Made by a program: the position numbers and the translations under genes
Assembly (NCBI GenBank): GCA_003254885.1
Contig: QANT01003450.1
Span: 1-64,000 of the forward strand
Length of the DNA: 64,000 nt
Origin: Purshia tridentata
Lineage: Eukaryota > Streptophyta > Magnoliopsida > Rosales > Rosaceae
Direction: 5' to 3'
Part shown: piece after piece, positions 1-11,847 of the stretch
Layout: every line of letters begins with the position of its first letter
How positions within the stretch are numbered: position 1 is the first letter of the stretch
The notes under the pieces: generated by a model
The model's input: only the letters and a program-made list of their open reading frames with translations
The model's database searches: none
Told to the model about the DNA's origin: nothing

Positions 1-729
1 TAGCCAGACGCTAACTAATTTGAGCAGTTATTTTTTGCTATGGCATGACTGGTCAGAACACCCAGGTCAAAGTATGATGCGCCATATCCTCAATTCATCA
101 CACGGGCATCCCCTTATAATTTTGTGTTTAGTGACACACTATGCCAAGCCTGCTCGTTGGGAAAGTTGAATACTAGACCATCATATGCAAAGACTAGTAA
201 AGATTTCACTATTTTTCTGCATAGGGCTATTCAATCTCGCCTGTAGCTAGGTTGGTCCGGTTGAGGTCCATTGCTACCCAACCTTACTTTGCGTTACAGT
301 TGGCAACTGGGTACGAACTTGACGTTTCGCACTTACGCGTATTTGGGTGTGCAATTTATGTGCCAATTGTGCCGCCACAAAGTACAAAATTGGGCCCTCA
401 ACGAATGATCGATCGGTTATGAATCCCCATTCATTCTACACTTTTTAGAAGCCTTGACAGGCGATCTCTTTCCCGCCAGATTTGCGGATTGTCACTTTGA
501 TGAGATAGTCTTCCCGCCGTTAGGGGGAGATAAGAACGTCACCGTTCCTGATGAACGACGTGAATTGACGTGGAATATCCCCACTATATCTCATGTTGAT
601 CCCCGAACCGCACAATGTTATAGTGAATTGCGGAGAATTCTAGATCTACAGAGTGTAGCCAGACGCTTTCTCTGATCTAGCTAAAGTGACGAGATCACAT
701 ATACCTGCTGCAAACGTGCCTGCAAGGAT

Positions 730-818
730 ATCTGTCCCTGTAGGACGTGTCGTCCCCGTAGGATGTGTTGTCCCCGTTGGACTTGTCGTCCCTGTAGAAC
801 GTGTCGTCCCAGATGGAC
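730..818 (+). repeat. 18-bp tandem repeat inside the Copia fossil
   Basis: About five diverged copies of an 18-bp unit of the form GTCCCTGTAGGACGTGTC lie head to tail. Translated, they give a repeating V-P-V-G-R-V hexapeptide just before a GRPLGSKD motif, which is typical of the linker between integrase and reverse transcriptase in plant Copia elements. Confidence 0.75.
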
Positions 819-2867
819 GAGATACGGCCATGGCGGCTAACCAGTCATATGTCCCTGCCCAGAAGAGAGGTAGACCACTAGGTTCGAAGGATTCTTATCC
901 CTAGAAGAGGGTAAATTTGGCACAAATGAATCTTCTTGACATCGCAACCTCAATCGATCCATCTCACGAGATTGTTTCGGATTATGGGTTCGTCCTGGAA
1001 GAGACGGTGTTGGGGGACGCTCCAACATTTGAACCCCCTCCCGAAAACAGAGAAATCTCAATAAATTATGCATGCTTATGTGAGATCCAGAATCGAAATG
1101 AGATTATCATCGATGATATATTTGTATTCGCGGTAGCTACCGAAATCATAACTAGCGATGACATTGAACCTTGCTCCGTTGATGAATGTCAACGTCGAGA
1201 CGACTGGCCAAAATGGAAAGAAGCAATCCTGGTTGAATTATATTCCTTGACAAAGAGAAGAGTGTTTGGGCCTGTCGTCCCTACACCTCCCCATGTTAAA
1301 CCTGTAGAATTTAAATGGGTATTTGTAACGAATCGTAATGAGAAAAACGAGATTGTGAGATACAAGGCTCGTCTAGTGGCGCAACGATATTCTCAACACC
1401 CTGGGATTGATTACGAGGAGATGTATTCTTTCGTAATGAATGTCATAATATTCACTACCTTATCAGTTTGGTAGTTTCCGAAAAACTGAATATGCAGCTT
1501 ATAGATGTGGTCACATTTTATCTCTATGGGGATCCTGATACAGAGATATATATGAAAGTTCTTGAAGGACTTAAGATTCCCGATGCAAATAGTTCCAGAC
1601 CACGGAACACGCTCTCCATTTGTTTGAGGCGTTCACTTTATGGATTGAAATAATTCGGACGGATGTGGTATAACGGTCTAAGTAAATATTAGATCGGAAA
1701 TGGATATTTGAATAATGAACTGTGCCCATGCGTGTTTATTAGGAAAACAAGTTCCGGATTTACTGTTGCGGTTGTTTATGTCGATGACATAAATCTATTT
1801 GGTGCTCCTGAAGAGATCAATGAGACTGTTAAGCACCTAAAGTCGAAATTCGATGAAAGATCTTGGGAGAACAAATTTCTGTCTCGGCCTAGAGCTCGAG
1901 CACTGTGCAGATGAGATTTTGGTCCATCAATCAAAATACATCCAGAAGATGTTAAGGCGCTTTAATGAAGATAAAGCGAAACCTTTATGCACACCCATGA
2001 TCGTCCGTAGTCTAGATCCTAAGAAGGATCCGTTTCGTCCCGCAGATGATAACGAAGAGGTATTAGCACCAGAAGTTCCATACCNTCCATACCTAAGTGC
2101 ATTAGGCTGATTATTGTACTTGGCTCAATGCACTAGACCGGACATCACATTCGATGTGAGCTTGCTAGCTAGATATAGCTTTGCGCCAACACGCCGCCAC
2201 TGGAATAGCATAAAAGATATTTTCCGCTACATTAGAAGTATGACGGATATGGGCTTCTATCCCTATGTATCTTGGAATGGGTCAAACCTCTTTTTTGGCT
2301 CTCAGAATGATGCATGCCTTGTTGGATTTTCTGACAGGGGTTATTTATCAGACTTGCACAAGGCACGTTCTCAAATTGGTTATGTCTTTACCGTTGGGAA
2401 TATAGCAATATCTTGGAGGTCTACGAATCAGACCCTTGTTGCTACCACTTCGAATCATGCTGAGATTCTAGCTCTTCACGAGACAGTTCGTGAATGTATA
2501 TGGCTTGAAGCCGTTACCAAGCATGTTCGAAGTACACGTGGGCTGTATTCCACCACTGATGAACCAACCATTATCTCAGAAGATAATGCCGCTTGCATTG
2601 AGCAAATGAAGACGAGTTTCATCAAAGGAGACAACATCAAGCATATTGCATCGAAGTTCTTCTTCAACCATCAGCAACAAGAACATCAGAAGATTGGGGT
2701 CAACCAGATCCGATCTCAAGACAATCCTGCAGATCTTCTTCACCAAGTCACTACGAAAGCCTACATTCTCGAAACATGTTTGAGGTATTGGCTTGTGTAG
2801 ATTGTTTGATTTACATAGTATATAGTTTTCAGGGGGAGTATCCTGAGGCATACTCACTTGACCATCG

Positions 2868-3250
2868 TGTACTCTTTTGTCCTTCGTCCAGGGTTATTTT
2901 GTCCCACTGGGTTTTGTTACCTGGCAAGGTTTTAATGAGGCACATCTTGGCATGGTCACCCCACTCATATAGCATCCTAAAGATGCCTCGATTCTATATA
3001 TATGCATTTGCTCATCTTTTTCCTTCAACCACGGGTTTGTCCCACTGGGTTTACCGGGCAAGGTTTTGGTGTAGCAACCCTAAATGCACTCCGCTCCCAT
3101 TGATATACTATGAGATGACTTCACCTACTTCCGAGGTCCTGATGCGAAAAGTCCACACTCACGCGCGTTGTACTCTTTTCTCCTTCGACCGGGGTTGTTC
3201 TTGTTCCCACAGGGTTTTTATTACCTGGCAAGGTTTTGATGAGGCAACTT
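2868..3250 (+). repeat. three-copy repeat in the tail of the Copia fossil
   Basis: The stretch between the RNase H region and the 3' LTR carries three diverged copies of a module built on CCCACTGGGTTTT followed by GGCAAGGTTTT and a GAGGCA-like end (near 2901-2943, 3039-3071 and 3203-3246). Each is preceded by a related CCTTCGTCC-like run. Repeated modules of this kind are known from the post-polymerase region of plant Copia elements. Confidence 0.7.
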
Positions 3251-3301
3251 AGAAGCGCATAGCAGAGACAACACTAATGACATGGAATATCCAAGGGGGA
3301 G

Positions 3302-3477
3302 TGTTGTAAATATCTTTATTAGTGTGGCTATTCCTGTAATTAGTTGTAGGGGTATACTTGTAATTTATTAAAGTGAGTAAACCCTACCTCTGTATAAGTA
3401 TATATATTCCTGAATGAATAAGAGAACCTGATGATTCTCTCTGCCTCCACAAACCCTAGTCATATATTTTTACAACA
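3302..3477 (+). repeat. 3' LTR of the Copia fossil
   Basis: A 176-bp segment begins TGTTGTAAATATC and ends TTTTTACAACA, giving the expected TG...CA ends with a short inverted terminal match (TGTTGTAA / TTACAACA). A purine-rich tract (AAGGGGGAG) sits immediately upstream, as expected for the plus-strand primer of LTR elements. The 5' LTR is not in the window, so LTR divergence and the target-site duplication cannot be checked. Confidence 0.8.
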
Positions 3478-3560
3478 ATGTTAAGTTAAACTTGAGTTAA
3501 CAAGTCCTATTTTTTTGAGAAAATGCTTCAGAACAATTGAGGAATTAAACTTGAGTTCGA

Positions 3561-3592
3561 TCCACAAACCCTAGTCATATATTTTTACAACA
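3561..3592 (+). repeat. second copy of the LTR terminus
   Basis: These 32 bp match the last 32 bp of the LTR (3446-3477), and both copies follow closely after a TTAAACTTGAGTT or LTR stretch. The intervening DNA also repeats TTAAACTTGAGTT (near 3485 and 3545). This looks like a small local duplication, or the trace of a second related LTR, rather than a further element. Confidence 0.7.
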
Positions 3593-3775
3593 CTTATTAA
3601 TTTGTTCTCTGAAAAAACCAATGAAAAAAGAATAAAGCCCTTTGAAACATTATCCCAAATCATTGAAACCAACCTCATACATATAGTTTGGGTTCATAAA
3701 TGTCCCAAAGTAGAAAGCATGATAGACTTAACCCATTTCTCAATCACTAACATCACAAGTGAACCTGACAAATGG

Positions 3776-5614
3776 TTATTGGTCAATATTATGAGCTAAA
3801 AGAGGAATATGCATAAGGGGGTCTGGGATAGAGGGAATTGGACGATTATTATTGTCCAATATTTTGACTATCTGGTCCATTGTTGGCCTTGCATATGCTA
3901 CTGGATGAGAAGAAAGCACAGCAACCATAACATACTTCTCCATTACTTCTGGCAAGCCTAACTCAGGCATGCCTTCATCAACAACATCCAAAGCTCTACC
4001 TTCCCTCACTTGTGACCAGGCCCAATCTGCCAATAACAAAGGCCTATCATCCTTAACTTCAACAACTGCTTTCTTCCCACTCAAAAGCTCAAGAAGCACA
4101 ACCCCAAAACTGTAAACATCAATCCTTTCAGACAATTGACCATACAAGGCATACTCTGGAGCAACATAACCAAGTGTTCCAGCCACCCTTGTACTCATAT
4201 GTGTCTGTCCCTCTGGTGTGAACTTTGCCAGCCCAAAATCAGCCAGTTTCGGCTCAAATGTTTCATCTAGAAGTATGTTACTTGCTTTAATATCTCTGTG
4301 AATGATAGCAGGCTGCACTCCATAATGTAAATAAGCCAACCCGCGTGCCATTCCAAGCGCAATCTTTTGGCGAATTGGCCAACTTAGAAGCTGCTTCTTG
4401 ATTTTTGGTTGAAAAAGATGGTCGTAGAGGCTTCCGTTTTGCATCAATTCACACGCTAATATTCGCTGGTGGCCTTCACTTGGCACTGTTGCAATACAAT
4501 AGCCTCTCAAAGCTACAAGATTGACATGCCTAACACTGGCAATAACCTCCACTTCATGTGCAAAATCTTGGTCTCCCACAGCAGAGCAGTTCTTGAACCT
4601 TTTTAATGCGACTTCAGACCCATCTGCTAACATCCCCTTATAAACATTTCCATATCCTCCCATACCAATTATATTATCCCTTGAGAAATTCCCTGCAGCC
4701 TTTCTTGTCTCTTCGAAACTGAGCTTTAAAGAACTACTACTTCCACCACTAATTTCTATCTCCATGTGATCGGAAGCAGCCTCAATCTGAGCCAAATTTT
4801 CCCTCTTCTTCTTCTTCTTCCATTTCTTGTGCCATATCCAAAGAAACCAGACCACCACAACTGCCCCAATGAAGCCATGGAAACAACCCGTCACAACCCC
4901 CCACATCACTGGATTGGAGCTTTTAGGCGTTTTACTAGTTGGGGTACTACTAGATAAAGTACTGAAATCAAGCAGAAATAAACACTTGGCAGTCCCTATA
5001 TCAGTTGGTCCAAACCTGTTGGCAAAGGCTGCAGCATATATAAATGGATAGCCATTACAATCCGAAACATTCCCATCATTCGGACCTCTGAAGTAAGCTG
5101 CACGGACACCGGACAAGCTATCCACACACGAATCACAAGCAGAACTATTAGTCAAAGACTGATTACAAGAACCCCTCATTTGCTGCATCTCGTATGCTGA
5201 AACCAAGCTTTCAAAACCAGACCTTGTTGTGATGTTCATACAAGTTTCTGACATGAAACTGGTTTTGAAGCCACAACTGGATTTGATGTTAAACTCCGGT
5301 ACAAATTCATTGACTAGATTCTCATATGAATCCCAGCAGGCTTCTAAGACATTTGAAGACAAAGAAAATGATCCGGTTTTACGAAGATACTCTGATCGAA
5401 GAAGACGCATTCCTTGCAGCATGTACTGGCACTCAGTCACAATATCTTGCATAGGGAATGGAAGAGAGTTTTGGATGATGAGTTTTCTGAGGGCATTGAT
5501 ATCCAATGGACATGGAGCAGTGCCCAATTTTCTATTTGAGGTTTCATGGGTACTGGCTATGGGATTTGCCAAGCCTAAGCCTAATCCAAGAAAGAGGAAA
5601 TAAAAAAGAGGCAT
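3776..5614 (-). CDS. RKF3: RKF3-like receptor kinase
   Basis: An uninterrupted single-exon gene encodes 612 residues. Residues 1-22 form a hydrophobic signal peptide. Residues 30-215 form a cysteine-rich extracellular (SPARK-type) domain that begins near CPLDIN. One membrane helix spans about 236-261 and is followed by a basic stop-transfer stretch. The kinase domain runs from about 311 to 590, with GMGGYGNV, Lys338, HRD 439-441, DFG 459-461 and APE 485-487 all present, so it should be catalytically active at the plasma membrane. Sequence such as GGYGNVYKG, FAHEVEVIASVRHVNL and ARPTMDQIVK matches Arabidopsis RKF3 (At2g48010) as remembered. The ligand is unknown. A broken relative lies about 2.5 kb upstream in the same orientation, indicating tandem duplication. 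Confidence 0.93.
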   Translation of the reverse strand: MPLFYFLFLGLGLGLANPIASTHETSNRKLGTAPCPLDINALRKLIIQNSLPFPMQDIVTECQYMLQGMRLLRSEYLRKTGSFSLSSNVLEACWDSYENLVNEFVPEFNIKSSCGFKTSFMSETCMNITTRSGFESLVSAYEMQQMRGSCNQSLTNSSACDSCVDSLSGVRAAYFRGPNDGNVSDCNGYPFIYAAAFANRFGPTDIGTAKCLFLLDFSTLSSSTPTSKTPKSSNPVMWGVVTGCFHGFIGAVVVVWFLWIWHKKWKKKKKRENLAQIEAASDHMEIEISGGSSSSLKLSFEETRKAAGNFSRDNIIGMGGYGNVYKGMLADGSEVALKRFKNCSAVGDQDFAHEVEVIASVRHVNLVALRGYCIATVPSEGHQRILACELMQNGSLYDHLFQPKIKKQLLSWPIRQKIALGMARGLAYLHYGVQPAIIHRDIKASNILLDETFEPKLADFGLAKFTPEGQTHMSTRVAGTLGYVAPEYALYGQLSERIDVYSFGVVLLELLSGKKAVVEVKDDRPLLLADWAWSQVREGRALDVVDEGMPELGLPEVMEKYVMVAVLSSHPVAYARPTMDQIVKILDNNNRPIPSIPDPLMHIPLLAHNIDQ

Positions 5615-6641
5615 TTAAGAGTGAATTAAGGTCCTTAATTCAAGGAAGATTTGCAGTTATGGTGATGGTCATCAGGCTTTGTTTTTTGTGGAATGAAAAT
5701 GGAAAAGTTGACTTCTGGTTTTGGAAGCTCAAAAATGGTTAATGTCTTCAATGTGAAATGGGGTTACACAGTTATTGTTGGAGGGAAGCTACTTTAAAGC
5801 AATTTGTGGATTTGGTCCTAACTCCTAACTGATTTTTAAAAATGGGGGTCTTGGGTATGTGTACTCACACATATAAGCGCTTTGGCATGTATAGTTGACT
5901 TGTGATAAAAAAAAAACAATCCCCTTACACAAAGGCCATTTAAGGTCGTTGATTGTATTGACTTCATTACGCAGTCAACGCGGTCAATGATCTGTATTGG
6001 TTTGAAACATCTTGCAATTAAAAAACAGGAGGGAAAAACAAAAAGGGTTACCAAGTTGCCAGAAGGGACCTGGTATGTTTGTGTTAGTTAAACATGATGC
6101 ATGGACTTATACTCCTTGTGTAGGCCTCAATTATTAGATTCGTCCCATGTTTCTTGGTTGGATTACTACTGCTGTCTTATTCTCATGAATGGAATCAATA
6201 ATTTTTGCAGTGGCGTTTAATCTAACTAATGTATATTAATTAATTGGCCTAATCCAGATTGGGATCCTAAAGGGTAACTTTGACTTGGTACAATATGATG
6301 ATATGTTTCTTTGAAAACTCTTATCAGCTTCTGAAATCCCACACTAATGAAGCACTTAATCTAGAAGGAAGAGATTGCTTAAGAGTTAAGACTGGGTCAG
6401 CATTGGAAGTATTATTTTAGTGTAATTACGTTCTTTGTTCTGTTAAATTTCCATTGGAAATGAACCAAGTCAATACAACTTTGTTATCAAATATGCTTAA
6501 AGTTTGATCAGGCCAGGTAAGCTGCCAAAAGCAATAAGATTTAATAGTCATCCACTGCATTTAACAATGCCAGAACCAGAATTTCATTTTTCTAATATGG
6601 TGATGATGCCTATCTCCATTATGCCAATAGACTTCAATAAT
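5615..6641. other. upstream region of the RKF3-like gene, no gene seen
   Basis: AT-rich DNA upstream of the minus-strand kinase gene. It presumably contains the promoter and 5' UTR. No open frame with family resemblance, RNA gene or repeat was recognised. Confidence 0.5.
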
Positions 6642-7211
6642 GTTGTGTGGAAGCCTAACAAATAGCAGTCACCAATATATTGCCAAAGGCAATATCCAAT
6701 AAAATAGTATAATATGAATCAAAATAACCAAGGCAAAAGATAAAGAAAGCAATACCAACCAACAAAAGAAACCAAAATTTATAGTGGTTCACTCATTCAT
6801 GTTGGAAGACAATGAAATTCCACTATAATCAATAGAGAGTTCACAAAGAGTGTTCGAACCTCACAAACCATAAACCCCATATACACCAAATGATCTCACT
6901 CAATTGCAAAGAACAAGAGAAAGATAAGAGAATAAATCACTTTGCAATAGTTGAAAATAGCACCTTCACAAGCCAACAAATATAGCTCTCCACCTCGCTC
7001 TACTCTCTCTGTTTTTCTGCAATATTCAAAATAGAAGAACCAAAAAAGCTTCTTTTTGGAAGCTTGGAGTCTCGGGTATAACAAGCCCAAGCCACCCCTA
7101 CCTACTCCAAGGTGATGTGAACCACTTATGGGCTAAACAACTTTGGGCCAAACCAGCAAGTGGATCAAGTTAGAAGCCTAAAACACCAAATAAGGCCCAA
7201 CTTACATTGCA
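6642..7211 (-). mobile_element. probable solo LTR of a Copia-type element
   Basis: Read on the minus strand, about 570 bp begin TGTAAGTTGGGCC and end CACACAACA, giving TG...CA ends. An internal GTGAACCACTATAAAT stretch resembles the R-U5 part of plant Copia LTRs. A short inverted repeat (TTATAGTGG ... CCACTATAA, near 6780-6825) is present. No internal coding region or partner LTR lies beside it, which fits a solo LTR left by recombination. No clear target-site duplication was seen, so the boundaries are uncertain. Confidence 0.4.
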
Positions 7212-8151
7212 ATTCAGAAGTATTTTATTAATTTTCTGCCACCATAATTAGAGCTGGCAATGCAATTTTAAAATCCCTAATTTCATTAGCGTAAGAGAGA
7301 AAAAGCATTACCATTTGTCCCATTATTATGATACCACTCGCGGCTGTAAAGTATGTAACCAGAACTCCAGTTACATTGTATTGTTACACATACTTTAAAA
7401 TGTCAACTCAGAAAACTTTGCAGGCATTGAGTGACTAATTTCAACTTATGGCCTTCCCCATGCTCCAACTGCCCAGTAGAAACCTGCCCTCTCTCTTCTT
7501 TTTTTTACACAAATATGAAAGTTCAACCTTTGATGGTGTTATTTTATTATTAAGTCTGAATATATAGAGTTTGCAGAGGATATACTAGGTTTCTGAATGT
7601 ATAGTATAATCTGTGCGAGCCAGTGAAAGATTAAGCATCAACATAGGATGGTACAGATAGTGAAAAATATAGTATATATATATTGCTTAATACCATATCA
7701 TGGCCTTATGAAATTTGACAATGCAGCTTGGCCTGACTAAGTTCATGTGATTTATGTATAACTTTCTGCGCAAGAAGGCTTCACACAACTACAATGATAG
7801 TAACACATGCATTATCAGAAAACACGCTCACAAAATCTTTCAGCCAGAGAAAACCAGTGCCAGGTTCAGCAATTGTTATTACCAAAGTTAAAAGTTGAAA
7901 CAGATCAAATGTAATCGGTCCAAGAATCCATTGATGATTCATGGAATTCTACACCTTTAATACAAGAAGTCTTTCTCTAATACCTCAAAAAAATTGGAAT
8001 ACTATAACTTTTTATCATAGCATCTTCTATAGAATGGAAACTGAAACCTATATGTAGAGACTAGAGAAACCCCAACAGGATCTCAACAAATGTACTTTAA
8101 ATGTGTTATTTTGGACTTCCCTCATTCTCCCAATCACTTAGAATGGGATGG
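7212..8151. other. intergenic, no gene seen
   Basis: AT-rich sequence between the probable solo LTR and the 3' end of the second RKF3-like copy. No coding frame or RNA gene is supported. Confidence 0.5.
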
Positions 8152-10009
8152 TCACTCTTTATAGACAAATGGTTGCTGGTCAGAAGGGCTTGAAATGTAA
8201 GTCGAGCCACTAAAGCTCGCGGACTGATCCATATTAAGAATTTCATCTACAAGATGAGGGCAGTCCGGGATTGAGGGAACTGGAAAATGATCTGTTTCCA
8301 ATATCTTCACAATCTGGTCCATTGTTGGCCTTGCATATGCTACCGGCTGAAAAGAAAGAACTGCAAGTATGACATACTTTTCCATTACTTTTGGGAAGCC
8401 TAACTCCGGCATGGTTTTATCTATAACATCTAGTGGTCTACCTTCTCTCACTTGTGACCAAGCCCAATCCGCCAACAGCAAAGTTTTCGTATCATCAGCT
8501 TCTATAACTGCTTTCTTTCCACTCAAAAGTTCAAGAAGCACCACCCCAAAACTGTCAACATCACTTCTTTCGGATAATTGCCCATATATGGCATATTCAG
8601 GAGCAACATATCCTAGGGTCCCAGCCACCCTAGTGCTCAAATGTGTCATTCCCTCTGGAGTAAACTTTTCAAAGCCAAAATCAGCCAGTTTTGGCTCAAA
8701 TGTCTGGTCTAGAAGTATATTACTAGCCTTAACATCCCTATGGATGATAGCAGGCTCTACACCATAGTGTGAATAAGCTAATCCACGGGCCATTCCAAGA
8801 GCAATCTTTCGATGAATTGGCCAACTGAGCTTCTTCATTCTTGAATCGAAAAGATTATCATAGAGACTCCCATTGTGCACCAATTCACACACAATTATCC
8901 TCTGGTGGCCTTCCAAAGGAAATGTACAGTACAGTAGCCTCTGAGAGCAACAAGATTCACATGCCTAATGCTTGCAATGACCTCCACCTCATGTGCAAAA
9001 ACTTCATCCCCAGCAGCAGACAAGTTCTTGAACCTTTTGAAAGCAACTTCAGACCCATCTGATAATATTCCCTTATAAACATTCCCATAACCTCCCTTCC
9101 CAATTATATTCTCCCTAGAAAAATTCTTGGTAGCCCTTTTAATTTCCTCAAATGGGAACTTAACCAAACTTTTATTTTCACCAATAACTTCCATGGCTGA
9201 ATCAAAATCCAGGTTTGCCTTTCTTCCCCTGAACTTCTTGTGCCTTCTCCAAAGAACCCAAACCACCAAAACTGCCACAAAGAGCCCACTAACACATCCC
9301 ACCAAGATTCCCCAAAGCACTACCTTGTGCTTCTTATTAGTGTTTATATCCGAAGTAGTGAAATCAAGAGAGAACAAGCACTTGATTGTACCCAAATTTG
9401 TTGGTTCAAACCTATTTGCAAAAGCTGCAGCATATATATATGGATATCCATTGCAATCTGAGACATTCCCATTCATAAGGCCACCAAAGTGAGATGCATT
9501 CACACGCGACAGACTGAGTTTACAAGAAGTACAAGTTGAATGATTCTCCAAAGACTGATTACAAGAATACTGAATTCCCTGAAGCTCAGATTGAGAAATC
9601 AGGCTTTCGAATTGTGCCCGGGTTGTGATACTCATACAACTCTCTGTCATCAAACTGTCCTTGAATCCACACGTGGATTGAACTCCGAACCCGGCAATGG
9701 ACTCATTGATAACACTTTCATATGAATCCCAACATGCCTCCTTGGCATTGGAAGGCGGGGAAAAGTAGCCGGTGGTTCCGAGGTACTCCGATCGAGCAAC
9801 CGGATTCCTTCAAGCATGTACTGGCACTCGGTCTGAACATCAAGAAGCAAGTTTGGTTGAGATTTTTCAAGTGTTACTTTTCGGAAAAAATCAATGTTCA
9901 GTGGACATGGAACATGACCCAATTTTCTATGTGGGATTTCATGGCCACTAGCAATAAAGAACCCAGAACTGGGAAATAATCCAAGATAGAGGAAGAAGAA
10001 GAGAGGCAT
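8152..10009 (-). pseudogene. RKF3-like receptor kinase, tandem copy broken by two frameshifts
   Basis: The segment aligns along its whole length with the neighbouring 612-residue kinase: signal peptide, CPLNID start of the extracellular domain, cysteine pattern, a VLWGILVGCVSGLF membrane helix, GKGGYGNV loop, HRDVKASN and VAPEYAIYG. Two single-base losses shift the frame, one near 9790-9800 in the extracellular part (after MLEGIRLL) and one near 8917-8930 in the kinase domain (before EGHQRI). Each side of a break continues in register with the intact copy. Kinase residues have also drifted, for example DFGFEKF for DFGLAKF and DVDSFG for DVYSFG, which argues against sequencing errors as the only cause. 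Either it is a recent pseudogene or the assembly has two indels. Confidence 0.8.
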
Positions 10010-11214
10010 TTTAATTTGATTTTATGAAGAATTTAGAGTTGTTTGGTGACTGATATAGGCTAAGCGTCACTAGAATTGCTTGCTTGTGATTTGTCAAACT
10101 CTCGTCTGTTTTAAATTTCGGTTTGACCGAAATCTTGGAGGGAAACGGCATGAAAGTACACATATGTAACAGATTTATAAAAGTGGGAGAGAGTCTGGGA
10201 TATGTTTGCTCACACCCAAGTTCAAGTACTCTCAGGTTGACAAGAAACTGAAGCCCAGAGTTGAGAAATGCTTCGCTTTTTATTGATTATGATATTGGGT
10301 TCGGACATTCGTAGTACCTAATATTGAATTTGGCTTTGATAAAAAAAGGTGTTATTCAAAAAATATATATTTTTTGCTTTCCAGGTTATTCAAACATTGC
10401 AAAAAACTTGACCACCAGAAAATTAATAAAAACTATAAAACAACAACTATAAAATTAATAATATTATTTTAGTAGAAGAATATTTTTAGTTTGTTCTTTT
10501 AAGGTTCCATTGGCAACAAGTTTGGAATGACCAAAAAGGAGTCTGCATGGGCTTTTGTATTATCAATGGGCTACCCAAATTCAATGCTAATGGGTCCAAA
10601 CACTTGATGTGTCTTCACCATTCAAATGAAGCAACGACAGCTTTAATGGTTTCAGCTTTTTCAGGGCCAGAAGCTGAGCCGACAGCGCACACCCTCTCAA
10701 TTTGATTTCACAACTCAAAAACATACATTCATACCCAAACATAAATACAAAAAACTAGTCTCTACACTCAACATTTAAGACTGATAGACATCCACACAAA
10801 TTGGCTGGAGACCACTTTTAAAACATACATATGGAATTTGGATAGTTTATCGTTTGTTTTTTCAGAGGAATCTGAACAATGTTAAGGGAAATTTTGATTT
10901 GTTTTAACATTTTACATGTTGATGTGTTGCATACAAATGATGATTATATTAAACTGAAGATTGGAGGGGAAGGAACATGACTTGAATTGAATGGTTAAAA
11001 TTTCGTATGGGTCACGAAGTTGTATTTCATAAGTTAGTGTTAACCTTTTTAAGGGTTTTTGTTTGTTTTGATAATATAATAGAAGCATCGACCCTGTTGG
11101 GTTGTCTTGTAATGGGACAAAACAACATTCTTCCATAAGCCCTACCTCACATTGGGGACGGTGTCCCTGTCACTGTTGTTTCTGAAATACACAGGTTTGC
11201 CCACCAAGCCCTTC

Positions 11215-11760
11215 TGCTTTTCTCTATATACTCTATCGTCCTCGTCTTCGGTTTTGCTTATTCAAACTTTCATACATCCTTCAAGATTTTGCATACGTAT
11301 TATTGAAACTTTGAGATATCCTATAAAAAGTACGTTGATATCTGATATCTACAACGTTCATTATTAGATTAAATGTGATATAAGTAGGAGTGTAGATAAG
11401 TATTTCTTAAAGATTTATTGTAAACTTTTATATTCTTCTAAAGTTGATCTTTAAATTATGTAGTTTGAGACAAATTATAAATATTTCATATACATCATTT
11501 AAACCTAACTTAAATATATAAAGAGTATATAAAATTTGAAGTCTAAGACGATTGCCTTATAACCATACAAGAAAGGCACATTAAACCCTTGTGTTTTTCA
11601 CTATATATACTATCTTTTTCCCTAGCCTTAGTTTTTGCTTATTGAAATTTTTTTTTTTGTATTGATTGCTTATTGATACTTTTATACATGATATTGAAAT
11701 AGAGAAATTATGATATATAATACAACATTTATTATTAGATTTAAGATTTACACTAAAAAA
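11215..11760 (+). repeat. diverged duplicated block
   Basis: Two stretches about 370 bp apart share a common order of words: CTCTATATACT, then TTTTGCTTATT, and then ACAACRTTYATTATTAGATT. The copies are strongly diverged, so this is an old direct duplication or two copies of an unrecognised repeat. Confidence 0.45.
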
Positions 11761-11799
11761 TACACTTTTGCATATATTCAAGATTTACCCTAATTCTTA

Positions 11800-11847
11800 T
11801 ACATGATGCATGTCGGTCTTTTCTACATGATGCATGTCAGTCTTGAG
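11800..11847 (+). repeat. 24-bp tandem repeat containing TGCATG
   Basis: Two head-to-tail 24-bp units of the form TACATGATGCATGTCRGTCTT plus three bases differ mainly at one internal position and at the junction. Each contains the palindrome ATGCAT. The function, if any, is unknown. Confidence 0.75.

Larger units (their letters stand above)
1..3477 (+). mobile_element. Ty1/Copia-type LTR retrotransposon fossil, 3' part
   Basis: This is an old, broken Copia (Pseudoviridae-like) element. The left end, including any 5' LTR and gag, lies outside the window. Parts in order are an integrase C-terminal remnant (about 300-670), a linker with an 18-bp tandem repeat, a reverse transcriptase (about 1180-2110, with the YVDD active-site signature), an RNase H (about 2115-2800), an untranslated tail, a purine-rich tract just before the LTR, and the 3' LTR. 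Integrase before reverse transcriptase, followed by RNase H, marks it as Copia rather than Gypsy. The coding part is interrupted at least five times, so it is not functional. Age cannot be dated because the partner LTR is not visible, but the decay suggests an old insertion. Confidence 0.9.
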
